A stretch of DNA of 64,000 nt from Aldehydirespirator sp963662645 (GTDB lineage Bacteria > Actinomycetota > Acidimicrobiia > Acidimicrobiales > Aldehydirespiratoraceae): positions 124,001 through 188,000 of the forward strand of contig OY759762.1 of assembly GCA_963662645.2 (NCBI GenBank), in the 5' to 3' direction. The notes under the pieces were generated by a model. The model was given only the letters and a program-made list of their open reading frames with translations. It made no database searches and was not told the origin of the DNA. Numbering within the stretch: the first letter of the stretch is position 1; the number at the start of each line of letters is the position of its first letter. The position numbers and the translations under genes were made by a program. This document shows positions 24,990 through 32,962 of the stretch, in pieces.

Positions 24990-25370
24990 ATGAACGTTCC
25001 CGAGGACTTGCGCTACTCCACCGACCACGAATGGGCGCAGGCCGACGGCGACGTCGTCCGCATCGGCATCACCGACTACGCCCAGGACGCTCTCGGCGAC
25101 GTCGTCTACGTCGAGCTGCCCCAGGTGGGGGACCGGGTCGAGCAGGGAGAGCCGTTCGGAGAGGTCGAGTCGACCAAGTCGGTCTCCGAGCTGTTCGCTC
25201 CCGTGAGCGGCGTGGTGAGCGAGGTCAACGACGAGCTCGCCGGCGCTCCGCAGCGGCTCAACGAGGACCCCTACGGAGACGGATGGATCTGCGCCGTCAC
25301 ATTCGATGACGCCGCTCAGCTCGACATCCTGCTCGACGCTGACGGCTACAGGGATCTGATAGCGGGGTAG
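24990..25370 (+). CDS. gcvH: Glycine cleavage system H protein
   Basis: A 126-residue lipoyl carrier. The lipoylation site is K63 in ESTKSVSELF, flanked by GDVVYVELPQVGD and GVVSEVNDEL, as in all GcvH proteins. It shuttles the aminomethyl group between GcvP and GcvT, both encoded in this window (33902-36799 and 28816-29976), but in separate transcription units. It opens a block whose order, gcvH-FHA-MerR-DUF151-MerR, parallels the mycobacterial Rv1826-Rv1830 region. Confidence 0.95.
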   Translation: MNVPEDLRYSTDHEWAQADGDVVRIGITDYAQDALGDVVYVELPQVGDRVEQGEPFGEVESTKSVSELFAPVSGVVSEVNDELAGAPQRLNEDPYGDGWICAVTFDDAAQLDILLDADGYRDLIAG

Positions 25371-25374
25371 GGAG

Positions 25375-25848
25375 GTGGCGTCCACGCCGTGCCCGGCCTG
25401 CGGTCACAGCAACCGCCGCCGAGCAGACGTCTGCGTGTCCTGCGGCTCGCAGCTGGCGGCCACCGACGCCACCACCGAGCACCGGGCGGTGGAACCCGAG
25501 GCGTCGCCGGGCACGGTCTACGTCGACCGGTCCGCCTTCGGTCGCCACCAGGGCCTCTTCGTGGTCAACCAGGGGCCCAAGGCCGGCGCCCGCTACGCAC
25601 TGGACTCCGACCTCGTGTCGGTAGGTCGGGATCCCCAGAGCGACATCTTCCTCGACGACATCACCGTGTCGCGGCGTCACGCCGAAGTGGCCCGCGACGG
25701 GGCCCGGTACTCGATCCGCGACGTCGGCTCGCTGAACGGCACCTACGTCAACCGCCAGCTCGTCGATCAAGGCGAGCTCATGGAGGGCGACGAGGTGCAG
25801 GTCGGGAAGTTCAAGCTCGTCTTCGTGCACGGGACGTCGCCGCAGTGA
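25375..25848 (+). CDS. Zinc-ribbon plus FHA domain protein (GarA/OdhI-like)
   Basis: A 157-residue protein. The N-terminal zinc ribbon uses C6/C9 and C20/C23 (CPAC, CVSC). A linker leads to an FHA domain (about 60-155) with the phosphothreonine-binding motifs GRDPQSD, SRRH and NGTYVN. Position after gcvH matches garA, whose product inhibits 2-oxoglutarate metabolism and is controlled by threonine phosphorylation. The usual ETTSVF phospho-motif is not present; only a TT pair in the linker (near 33) could take its place. GTG 25375 overlaps nothing; its end overlaps the MerR gene by GTGA. Confidence 0.85.
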   Translation: MASTPCPACGHSNRRRADVCVSCGSQLAATDATTEHRAVEPEASPGTVYVDRSAFGRHQGLFVVNQGPKAGARYALDSDLVSVGRDPQSDIFLDDITVSRRHAEVARDGARYSIRDVGSLNGTYVNRQLVDQGELMEGDEVQVGKFKLVFVHGTSPQ

Positions 25849-26609
25849 GCCGCGGGTACCGATCCATCGGCGAGGTTCTCTCGCTGCTCGCGGAGGAGCA
25901 TCCCGACCTGACCATCTCGAAGATCCGCTTCCTGGAGAGCCAGGGGCTGATCGCCCCCCAGAGAACCCCGTCGGGCTACCGGAAGTTCTTCGACGCCGAC
26001 GTCGAGCGGCTCAACTGGGTGCTCATCCAGCAGCGCGACAACTTCCTGCCCCTCAAGGAGATCAAGCGTCGTCTGGCCGCGGGGGCGGTGGCGAAGACGG
26101 CCCCGAAGCGCGCCTCCGGCGAGTCCGAGGCGTCATCGGCCACGCCGTCGCTGTTCGCGGCCCGCTCCCGCGACGCATCGGCCGGAGGCGGCGCCGAGGC
26201 GCCCGCTGAGGCAATGGAGGGCTCGGTCAGCCTCACTGTGGCCGACCTGGCCCGGGCGGTCGGCGTCGACCCCGAGCACATAGTCGAACTCCACCAGCTC
26301 GGCCTCATCGCTCCGACAGCGGAGCGCGCCGGCGCCGGCAGCGACGCCGGACCGGTGTTCGACCAAGAGGCCCTGTTGATCGCGCGGACGGCCGCCGCGC
26401 TGGCCGACCACGGCATACCGGCCCGCAACCTGAGAATGTTCAAGGTCGCGGCCGACCGCGAGGCCGGCGTCTACGAGCAGCTGCTGGGCGCGCTGATCGC
26501 TCGAGGCGACGCGGACCGGCTGCGCGCCGAGCTCGCCGAAATCGTCGACCTGACCGAATCGATCCGGCGGCTGCTGCTGCAGCGGGCGATGCGCCCCCAT
26601 CTGGACTGA
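25845..26609 (+). CDS. MerR-family regulator, FtsR/Rv1828-like
   Basis: A 254-residue regulator with an N-terminal MerR winged helix (YRSIGEVLSLLAEEHPDLTI and FLESQGLIAPQRTPSGYR), an Ala/Ser-rich linker (about 85-125), and a second helical MerR-like domain (LTVADLARAVGVDPEHIVEL). This two-domain layout and the place after the FHA gene match Rv1828/FtsR, a cell-division regulator in Corynebacterium and Mycobacterium. The start is GTG 25845, overlapping the FHA stop. The role is inferred from synteny. Confidence 0.85.
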   Translation: MSRGYRSIGEVLSLLAEEHPDLTISKIRFLESQGLIAPQRTPSGYRKFFDADVERLNWVLIQQRDNFLPLKEIKRRLAAGAVAKTAPKRASGESEASSATPSLFAARSRDASAGGGAEAPAEAMEGSVSLTVADLARAVGVDPEHIVELHQLGLIAPTAERAGAGSDAGPVFDQEALLIARTAAALADHGIPARNLRMFKVAADREAGVYEQLLGALIARGDADRLRAELAEIVDLTESIRRLLLQRAMRPHLD

Positions 26610-26614
26610 ACGCG

Positions 26615-27256
26615 GTGTCCTCCGACGCTCCCGGCCGGGGCGAGCCGCGCGTGTTGCTGACCGCGGCGCAGATCGACGAGATCGTCGCCCGTCTGGCCGC
26701 CGCGATGTCGGCCCGCTATCGGGACGGCGCCGTGCTCATCGGCGTGCTGCGCGGCAGTGTGCCTTTCCTGGCCGACCTCGCGAGAGCCATGACCGTCCCC
26801 GTGATCGTGGACTTCATGGCCATCACGCCCTACACCCCGGGCTCCGGCCGGGTCCGCCTGCTCAAGGATCTCGATCTCGACATCGCCGGCCGCGACGCGG
26901 TGATCGTCGAGGACATCGTCGACACCGGCCTCAGCACAGCCTTCCTTCGCTCGGAACTGGAGAGGCGCCGACCCAGATCGGTGGCGGTGTGCACCCTGCT
27001 GGACCGCCGGGTCCGGCGAGTGGTTCCGGTGGAGATCGACTTCGCGGGCGCCGAAGTCTCCGACTCCTTCGTGATCGGCTTCGGGCTCGACCACGAGGGC
27101 CGCTACCGCAACCTTCGCCTCATCGCCGCGGCCGACGTTGAATTGCTGGCCCGCGACCCCGACGCGTACGTTCCGCTCCTCTACGGATCGGCGGCTGCGC
27201 CCGGGCCCGAGCGGCCCATGAGCACAGCGAACAAGAGCAGCAGACAGGAAGGGTAG
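26615..27256 (+). CDS. hpt: Hypoxanthine phosphoribosyltransferase
   Basis: A 213-residue type-I phosphoribosyltransferase. The PRPP loop is VIVEDIVDTGLS (96-107), with LRGSVPF for pyrophosphate and GLDHEGRYRNL near the C-terminus for the purine, both typical of HPRT. It salvages hypoxanthine/guanine with PRPP. GTG 26615 starts five bases after the MerR stop and the gene ends nine bases before the DUF151 gene. It is therefore inserted into a block that, as I recall it, lacks this gene in mycobacteria. The C-terminal 25 residues (after YGSAAA) are an unstructured extra tail. Confidence 0.88.
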   Translation: MSSDAPGRGEPRVLLTAAQIDEIVARLAAAMSARYRDGAVLIGVLRGSVPFLADLARAMTVPVIVDFMAITPYTPGSGRVRLLKDLDLDIAGRDAVIVEDIVDTGLSTAFLRSELERRRPRSVAVCTLLDRRVRRVVPVEIDFAGAEVSDSFVIGFGLDHEGRYRNLRLIAAADVELLARDPDAYVPLLYGSAAAPGPERPMSTANKSSRQEG

Positions 27257-27265
27257 GATTCCGGC

Positions 27266-27766
27266 GTGCAGCAGATGGAGCTGGTCGGGGTGAGGGTGGA
27301 ACTTCCGTCCAACACGCCGATCGTGCTGCTGCGGGAGATGTCCGAGTCCGCTCGGCTGCTGCCGATCTTCATCGGCGCTCCCGAGGCGACGGCCATCGCC
27401 ATAGCCCTCGACGGGGTCACCACCCCGAGGCCCATGACCCACGACCTGCTCCGCAACGTGCTCGAGGAGCTGTCGGCCGACGTTGAGCGAGTCGTGGTGA
27501 CCGAACTGCGCGACAAGACGTTCTTCGCCGAGCTGCACCTGCTGCGCGACGGCGGCCGCGTCGTGCTGTCGAGCCGGCCGTCGGATGCCATTGCCCTCGC
27601 GGCCCGCACCGGCACGCCGATCTTCGCGGAGGAGGCGGTGATACAGGAGGCGGGCTACACCACCGACGGCGTCTCCGTGGCGGGCCAGCAACAGGCCGAA
27701 GAGGTTGTGGAGCAGTTCAAGGAGTTCATCGACTCGGTCTCTCCCGAGGACTTCGGCAACCAGTAG
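27266..27766 (+). CDS. DUF151 bifunctional nuclease-family protein
   Basis: A 166-residue protein of the DUF151 (bifunctional nuclease) family. Family segments are MELVGVRVELPSNTPIVLLRE at the start, LPIFIGAPEATAIAIAL, and SSRPSDAIALAARTGTPIF. Orthologues follow the FtsR-type gene in mycobacteria (Rv1829). Nuclease activity was reported for plant relatives; the bacterial role is unclear. GTG 27266 or ATG 27275 may start it. A GC hairpin follows at 27775-27800. Confidence 0.88.
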   Translation: MQQMELVGVRVELPSNTPIVLLREMSESARLLPIFIGAPEATAIAIALDGVTTPRPMTHDLLRNVLEELSADVERVVVTELRDKTFFAELHLLRDGGRVVLSSRPSDAIALAARTGTPIFAEEAVIQEAGYTTDGVSVAGQQQAEEVVEQFKEFIDSVSPEDFGNQ

Positions 27767-27774
27767 AGATCCGG

Positions 27775-27800
27775 GCGCGGCCCCCTGCGGGGAACCGCGC
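27775..27800 (+). terminator. Hairpin ending the gcvH-DUF151 transcription unit
   Basis: GCGCGG (27775-27780) pairs with CCGCGC (27795-27800), with an inner CCCC/GGGG stem (27782-27785 with 27789-27792) and a small AA bulge. It starts nine bases after the DUF151 stop and precedes a clear new promoter. There is no U-run. Confidence 0.45.
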
Positions 27801-27835
27801 AAGGGCTGCCGAGACACGGCGCAAGGGACCAGTGG

Positions 27836-27864
27836 TTGACTGGCACGCCGCGTCCCCGTAGAGT
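27836..27864 (+). promoter_or_regulatory. Promoter of the second MerR gene
   Basis: TTGACT (27836-27841) and TAGAGT (27859-27864) are spaced by 17 bp. The spacing is normal, not the 19-20 bp of MerR-activated promoters. An AAGGAG ribosome site at 27940-27945 fixes ATG 27952, leaving a leader of roughly 80 bp. Confidence 0.65.
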
Positions 27865-27951
27865 TTCCACAGGTGACAGCCTCGTAATTCCGGTGCTGTC
27901 ATTGTGGTCGCCGTCTTGCGGCAATCACCAGCGAACAGCAAGGAGCGGCTC

Positions 27952-28470
<519 letters not shown>

Positions 28471-28483
28471 CCGCCCTGACTCC

Positions 28484-28804
28484 ATGACGTTCGCCCATCC
28501 CTCCGAGCAGGCCCTCGCCAGCCTGCTCGACTCCTACGGGATCCGCTGGGAGTATGAGCCGCGCATGTTCGTGCTCGAGCGCGACGCCGACGGCAACACC
28601 GCCTGCGGATTCACCCCCGACTTCTACCTGCCCGACTTCGACGTGTACTTGGAGCTGACCACGCTGCGGCAACGGCTGGTCAACCGCAAGAAGCAGAAGC
28701 TGCGGCTCCTGGCGGAGAACTATCCGGACGTGAGGGTGAAGCTCCTGAACCGCCGTGACATGGAGTGGATCGGCCGCAAGTACGGCCTGCCCGTTGCCGC
28801 CTGA
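28484..28804 (+). CDS. Small nuclease-like (PD-(D/E)xK-type) protein, function unknown
   Basis: A 106-residue protein, MTFAHPSEQALASLLDSYGI at the start. The core reads YEPRMF, then TPDFYLPDFDVYLELT, a strand-turn-strand like the PD-(D/E)xK nuclease fold with E24, D46 and E57 as candidate acids. The lysine two residues after E57 is replaced by threonine (T59), although RKKQK follows soon after, so activity is uncertain. The C-terminal part (VRVKLLNRRDMEWIGRKYG) is basic. It lies 13 bp after the MerR stop and 11 bp before gcvT, suggesting one operon. I cannot give a function. Confidence 0.7.
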   Translation: MTFAHPSEQALASLLDSYGIRWEYEPRMFVLERDADGNTACGFTPDFYLPDFDVYLELTTLRQRLVNRKKQKLRLLAENYPDVRVKLLNRRDMEWIGRKYGLPVAA

Positions 28805-28815
28805 ACCGGATCGGG

Positions 28816-29976
28816 ATGCCTGAGGAGCTGAGACAGTCGCCCCTGCGCGGCGTGCACGAGCAGGCCGGCGCCAAGCTGGTGCCCTTCGGCGGCTGGAACA
28901 TGCCCCTGCAGTACTCCAGCGGCACGGTGGCCGAGCACATGGCGTGCCGCACGAGCGCCGCCATGTTCGACGTGTCGCACCTCGGGACGGTGCGGGTGCA
29001 GGGCGCCGCCGCGCACCGCTGCCTGCAGCGAGCGCTGACCAACGACCTCGACCGCGTCGGGGTGGGATCGGCCCAGTACACCCACCTGCTCGACCCCTCC
29101 GACGCCTCCGTGCTCGACGACATCATCGTGTGGTGGATCGGCCCCGACCTCTTCGACGTGATGCCCAACGCCTCCAACACCGACCGTGTCGTCAACGCCC
29201 TGCAAGAGGAGTCGGGCGGCCTGCACATCGGCCCTATGCAGGAGTCGGGCAGGCCGGGCGACCGGGATATCGACGCCATGCAAGAGTCGGACAGGCCGGG
29301 CGACTTGGACATCGCGGACGTGACCGCCGAGCGGGCCGTGATCGCAGTCCAGGGTCCCGAGGCCCGGGCCCGGCTGGCGGCCGCGGGCGGGGAGGACGTC
29401 GCCTCGGTGGGACGGTTCAAGGTTGCGGCCGGCCACTTCGGCGAGATCCCGGTCACAGCGGCTGGCACCGGCTACACCGGCGAGGACGGCGTAGAGATGT
29501 CCGTCGGCGTCGACGACGCTCCGACCGTGTGGCAGCGACTGGTCGACGCCGGAGTCTCACCGGCTGGGCTGGGCGCCCGCGACACCCTGCGCCTGGAGGC
29601 CGGTCTGCCGCTGCACGGGCACGAGTTGGGCCCCGGCATCACGCCCCTGCAGGCTGGGCTGGGCTGGGTGGTTCGCTGGGACAAGGGCGACTTCCGGGGC
29701 CGGGCCCCACTGGAGGCCGAGCGCGAGGCCGGGCCGCACCGGCGGCTGCGCGGCCTGCTGGCCGCCAAGGGCCGTCCGCCCCGCGACGGCTGCACGGTCC
29801 GCCGGGGCGATGACGAAGTCGGAGTGGTCACCAGCGGCAACTTCTCGCCGGTGCTGGGCCAGGGCATCGCGCTGGCGTTCCTGGCACCCCACATCGACCT
29901 AGGCGACGAGGTGGTCATCGACGTTCGGGGCCGCGACCTGCCGGCCCAGGTGGTCAAGCCGCCCTTCCACCGCTGA
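28816..29976 (+). CDS. gcvT: Glycine cleavage system T protein (aminomethyltransferase)
   Basis: A 386-residue folate-binding aminomethyltransferase. GVHEQAGAKLVPFGGWNMPLQY, MFDVSHLG, TGYTGEDGVE and LGARDTLRLEAGLPLHGHE are standard GcvT motifs. It transfers the one-carbon unit from the H protein to tetrahydrofolate and releases ammonia. ATG 28816 is the family start; an upstream in-frame ATG at 28765 lies inside the previous gene. Residues 141-168 are an in-frame 14-residue tandem duplication not expected in the family. This adds an exposed acidic loop between the middle domain and VTAERAVIAVQGPEA. Confidence 0.93.
   Translation: MPEELRQSPLRGVHEQAGAKLVPFGGWNMPLQYSSGTVAEHMACRTSAAMFDVSHLGTVRVQGAAAHRCLQRALTNDLDRVGVGSAQYTHLLDPSDASVLDDIIVWWIGPDLFDVMPNASNTDRVVNALQEESGGLHIGPMQESGRPGDRDIDAMQESDRPGDLDIADVTAERAVIAVQGPEARARLAAAGGEDVASVGRFKVAAGHFGEIPVTAAGTGYTGEDGVEMSVGVDDAPTVWQRLVDAGVSPAGLGARDTLRLEAGLPLHGHELGPGITPLQAGLGWVVRWDKGDFRGRAPLEAEREAGPHRRLRGLLAAKGRPPRDGCTVRRGDDEVGVVTSGNFSPVLGQGIALAFLAPHIDLGDEVVIDVRGRDLPAQVVKPPFHR
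29236..29319 (+). repeat. In-frame 42-bp tandem duplication inside gcvT
   Basis: Two copies of a 42-bp unit start at ATG 29236 and ATG 29278 and encode MQESGRPGDRDIDA and MQESDRPGDLDIAD. The period keeps the frame. Base differences between copies show that it is not brand new. Confidence 0.88.
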
Positions 29977-29991
29977 CCGCCGCCGCGGAGT

Positions 29992-31098
29992 TCAGGGGCG
30001 TTCCGGCAGGGGTGGCAGCACGTCGACGGCATGCTGGCGCAGCGAGTGGTCAGCCAGCACCAGCAGGGCCATGGCCTCGACCATGGGCACGGCCCGGGGC
30101 AGCACGCAGGGGTCGTGGCGGCCACGGGCGGCCAGAGTGGCGGCCTCGCCGTCGCGGGTGACGGTCTGCTGCTGCGAGGCGATGGTGGAGGTGGGCTTGA
30201 ACGCCACCCGCACCACTATGTCCTCTCCGTTGGAGATGCCGCCCTGCACGCCGCCGGAGCGGTTCGACACGGTGCGGATCCTATCGGAGGGGTCCGATCT
30301 GAACGGATCGTTGTGGGCCAGACCGGTGAGGCGGGTGCCGCTGAAGCCGCTGCCGATCTCGAAGCCCTTGGCCGCGGGCAGCGACAGCATGGCCCCGGCC
30401 AGGGCCGCTTCGAGCTTGTCGAACACCGGCTCGCCCAACCCGGCGGGCACGCCCCGGCAGACGCACTCCACCACGCCGCCGAGGGAGTCGCCGTCGCGGC
30501 GGGCTGCGTCGATGGCCTCCACGATCCGGGCGGCGGCGTCCTGGTCGGGGCAGCGGGTGGGCCCGGCCTCCACGTCGGCCCGGGTGACCGTGTCGGGATC
30601 GGCGGCCGATTCGATGTCGTGCACCGACTGCACCCATCCGAGCACCTCGACACCGGCCGCGGCCTGCAGCAGCTTGCGGGCAATGGCAGCCGCGGCCACC
30701 CGCCCGACGGTCTCACGGGCCGAGGCCCGGCCTCCGCCGGTCCAGTCGCGGAAGCCGTACTTGGCGTCGTAGGTGTAGTCGGCGTGGGAGGGCCGGTAGA
30801 CGTCGCGCAAGTGCTCGTAGGCCTCGGGCCGGGCGTCCTTGTTGCGAACCAGCACCGCTATCGGCGTGCCGGTCGTATAGCCCCCGAACACGCCCGACAG
30901 GATCTCGGCGGTGTCGGACTCGTCCCGCTGGGTGACCAGCCGGCTCTGTCCGGGGCGGCGCCGGTCCAGGTCGGCCTGAATGTCCGCGGAATCGAGGGCC
31001 AGCCTGGGCGGACAGCCGTCGACCACCACCCCGACGCCGCCGCCATGCGACTCGCCGAAAGTGGTGACCCGAAACAAGGTCCCGAACGTGCTGGCCAT
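29992..31098 (-). CDS. aroC: Chorismate synthase
   Basis: A 368-residue enzyme converting 5-enolpyruvylshikimate-3-phosphate to chorismate with reduced FMN, the last common step to aromatic amino acids. The family signatures GESHGGGVGVVVDGCPP near the start, RPSHADYTYDAKYG and GGVQGGISNGEDIVVRVAFKPT are present. ATG 31098 gives the usual MASTFGTLFRVTTFGESHG start; an upstream frame to 31176 is outside the family. It is convergent with gcvT. No other shikimate-pathway gene is in the window. Confidence 0.95.
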   Translation of the reverse strand: MASTFGTLFRVTTFGESHGGGVGVVVDGCPPRLALDSADIQADLDRRRPGQSRLVTQRDESDTAEILSGVFGGYTTGTPIAVLVRNKDARPEAYEHLRDVYRPSHADYTYDAKYGFRDWTGGGRASARETVGRVAAAAIARKLLQAAAGVEVLGWVQSVHDIESAADPDTVTRADVEAGPTRCPDQDAAARIVEAIDAARRDGDSLGGVVECVCRGVPAGLGEPVFDKLEAALAGAMLSLPAAKGFEIGSGFSGTRLTGLAHNDPFRSDPSDRIRTVSNRSGGVQGGISNGEDIVVRVAFKPTSTIASQQQTVTRDGEAATLAARGRHDPCVLPRAVPMVEAMALLVLADHSLRQHAVDVLPPLPERP

Positions 31099-31180
31099 GC
31101 ATCCAGCATACGGACCACACCGGTCTAGGCGAGTGGGGGAGAGGCGCCGCCTGAGACCGCGGACCGACCGCGGCAACCGG

Positions 31181-31443
31181 TCAGAGATCGAAGACGTCGC
31201 TCACTGCGCAGGCGAATCCGGGTAGCACGTCGAGCCCGTCGAGCGAATCGCCCTCGCGCCGCGTGGAGGCTGCCTTGCCCCGGCGGTGCACGTCTACAGT
31301 GGCATTGTCGGGATGCACCACCCACGCCAGCCGCGCGCCGTGGCGCAGCCACATCGATGCCCAGTCTCGTGCCCATCCGCGGCTCTGGGAGGGCGACACA
31401 ACCTCCACAACGAGGTCGGGGACCGCCGTCGCGCGGCTCGTTC
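31181..31443 (-). pseudogene. 3' remnant of a Uma2-family (DUF820) endonuclease gene
   Basis: The minus strand reads, before a stop at 31181, VPDLVVEVVSPSQSRGWARD, then MWLRHGARLAWVVHPDN, VDVHRRG, and GDSLDGLDVLPGFACAVSDVFDL. This is the C-terminal half of Uma2 restriction-like proteins, including the PDLVVEV core. The N-terminal half is missing: immediately upstream on this strand lies the stop of the mycothione reductase gene (31443). The frame has no start in a family-like position, so the gene is truncated and presumably dead. Confidence 0.75.
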
Positions 31444-32804
31444 TACAACTCCAGGAGGGCCTGTTCGACCACCTCGGGGAGGGCGGGGTGGATGTAGTAC
31501 TGGTGGCGGGCCATTTGGTCGACGGTCAGGTCGAAGTGCATGCCCTGGATCAGCTGCTGGATCAGCGTGGACGCCTGGGGGCCGATGATGTGAGCGCCCA
31601 GCAGGCGGCGGGTCTCGGCGTGGGCGATCACCTTCACCGCGCTGGAGGTGTCCTCCATGGCCCAGCCGTAGGCGGCCGAGCCGAAGGGCTGCACATGGCT
31701 GAGGTAGGGGAGCGAGCGCTGGCGGCAGTCCCGCTCGGTGAGGCCGACGCTGGCCACCTGGGGATGGCCGAACACGGCGTGGGGGATGAACCGATGATCG
31801 ACCCGAGCGGGGTCCTCTGGATTCGACAGGTTGTGGCGCACCACCCGGGCCTCGTGGTTGGCGACGTGCTTGAGCTGGACCGGGTTGGTCACGTCGCCCA
31901 GCGCCCACACGCCCTCGGCGGTGGTGCGGAGCTGGTCGTCGGTGACCACGTATCCGCGGCCGTCGGTGTCGACGCCTCCGGCAGCCACGTCCAACCGGTC
32001 GCTGTTCGGCATCCGGCCGGTGGCCACCAGCAGCGCGTCGGCCCGCAGCTCACTCCTGACGCCCGATTCGTCCTGCACATCGAGCAAGACCTCGGTGTCC
32101 TCCCGGCGGGCGGCCAGCACCTGGGTGTTGAAGCGCACGTCAAAGCGGCGGCTGTAGGCCTGGTTGAACCGCCGGCGGATCTCGTCGTCCTCGCGGCGCA
32201 GGAAGGTGTCGCCCCGCAGCACGAACGTCACCTGCGAGCCGAAGGCGCCCATGACCGAGCCCAGCTCGGCCGCGATGTAGCCGCCGCCGAGCACCAGCAG
32301 CCGCTCGGGAAGGGCGTCGAGACGCATGATGGAGTCGGACGTGTGGTATCCGCAGTCAGCCAAACCGGGAACGTCGGGGATGGCGGGCCGGGCGCCGGCT
32401 GCAACCACGATCCGCTCAGCCGTGATCGTGTCGTCTCCCACCGCAACCGTGCGCGGCCCCACGAAACGGGCCGTGTCGGTGTACACGGTCACGTTGGGCA
32501 GCCCCATCCGGTAGTCGAGCCCGCCTTCGGCGATCGGGTCGATCCGGCCGAAGATCCGGTCGCGGATCGCGGGCCAGTCGGCACCGTCGAAGCTGGTGCG
32601 CACGCCGAGGCGCTCGGAGTCGGCGGCCAACTCGGCCACCTCGGCGGCGTACACGAACATCTTGGAAGGAATGCAGCCCACGTTGAGGCAGGTGCCACCG
32701 AACAGGCCGTGCTCGGCGATGGCGATGTCCCAGTCGTCGTGCTCTGGCCCTATGACCGAGTTGCCCGAGCCCGCCCCGATGATCAGCAGATCGAAGTGCC
32801 GCAC
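31443..32804 (-). CDS. mtr: Mycothione reductase (FAD-dependent disulfide reductase)
   Basis: A 454-residue flavoprotein disulfide reductase. The redox pair is C39/C44 in GGTCLNVGCIPSKM. It is followed by FVYAAEVAELA, a signature of mycothione reductases, and ends with the dimerisation-domain motif HQYYIHPALPEVVEQALLEL with the catalytic His. It reduces mycothiol disulfide with NADPH, which fits an actinobacterium. GTG 32804 gives the family N-terminus RHFDLLIIGAGSG; the frame remains open upstream through two palindromic repeats and is not coding there. Confidence 0.88.
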   Translation of the reverse strand: MRHFDLLIIGAGSGNSVIGPEHDDWDIAIAEHGLFGGTCLNVGCIPSKMFVYAAEVAELAADSERLGVRTSFDGADWPAIRDRIFGRIDPIAEGGLDYRMGLPNVTVYTDTARFVGPRTVAVGDDTITAERIVVAAGARPAIPDVPGLADCGYHTSDSIMRLDALPERLLVLGGGYIAAELGSVMGAFGSQVTFVLRGDTFLRREDDEIRRRFNQAYSRRFDVRFNTQVLAARREDTEVLLDVQDESGVRSELRADALLVATGRMPNSDRLDVAAGGVDTDGRGYVVTDDQLRTTAEGVWALGDVTNPVQLKHVANHEARVVRHNLSNPEDPARVDHRFIPHAVFGHPQVASVGLTERDCRQRSLPYLSHVQPFGSAAYGWAMEDTSSAVKVIAHAETRRLLGAHIIGPQASTLIQQLIQGMHFDLTVDQMARHQYYIHPALPEVVEQALLEL

Positions 32805-32832
32805 CGAGCCCGGCACCCTATCCGCAGCCGCG

Positions 32833-32959
32833 ACGCGAATTGGCAGCGATCTGCCCCCTATAGGGGCCGCGTGGCTGCCAATTCCGGCCGGCACGTCCGG
32901 TCCCACGCGAATTGGCAGCGATCTGCCCCCTATAGGGGCCGCGTTGCTGCCAGTTCCGG
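32833..32959. repeat. Pair of 55-bp palindromic (REP/MITE-like) elements
   Basis: Two near-identical 55-bp units (32833-32887 and 32905-32959, 72 bp apart) each begin ACGCGAATTGGCAGCG and end with CCAATTCCGG or CCAGTTCCGG. GAATTGGCAGC pairs with GCTGCCAATTC, and the centre holds CCCCTATAGGGG, so each unit can form a long hairpin. Copy 2 differs at a few positions, one of which breaks one pair in its arm. The pair occupies the region between the crotonase stop (32963) and the mtr start, both on the minus strand. No transposase is nearby. Confidence 0.85.
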
Positions 32960-32962
32960 GGA

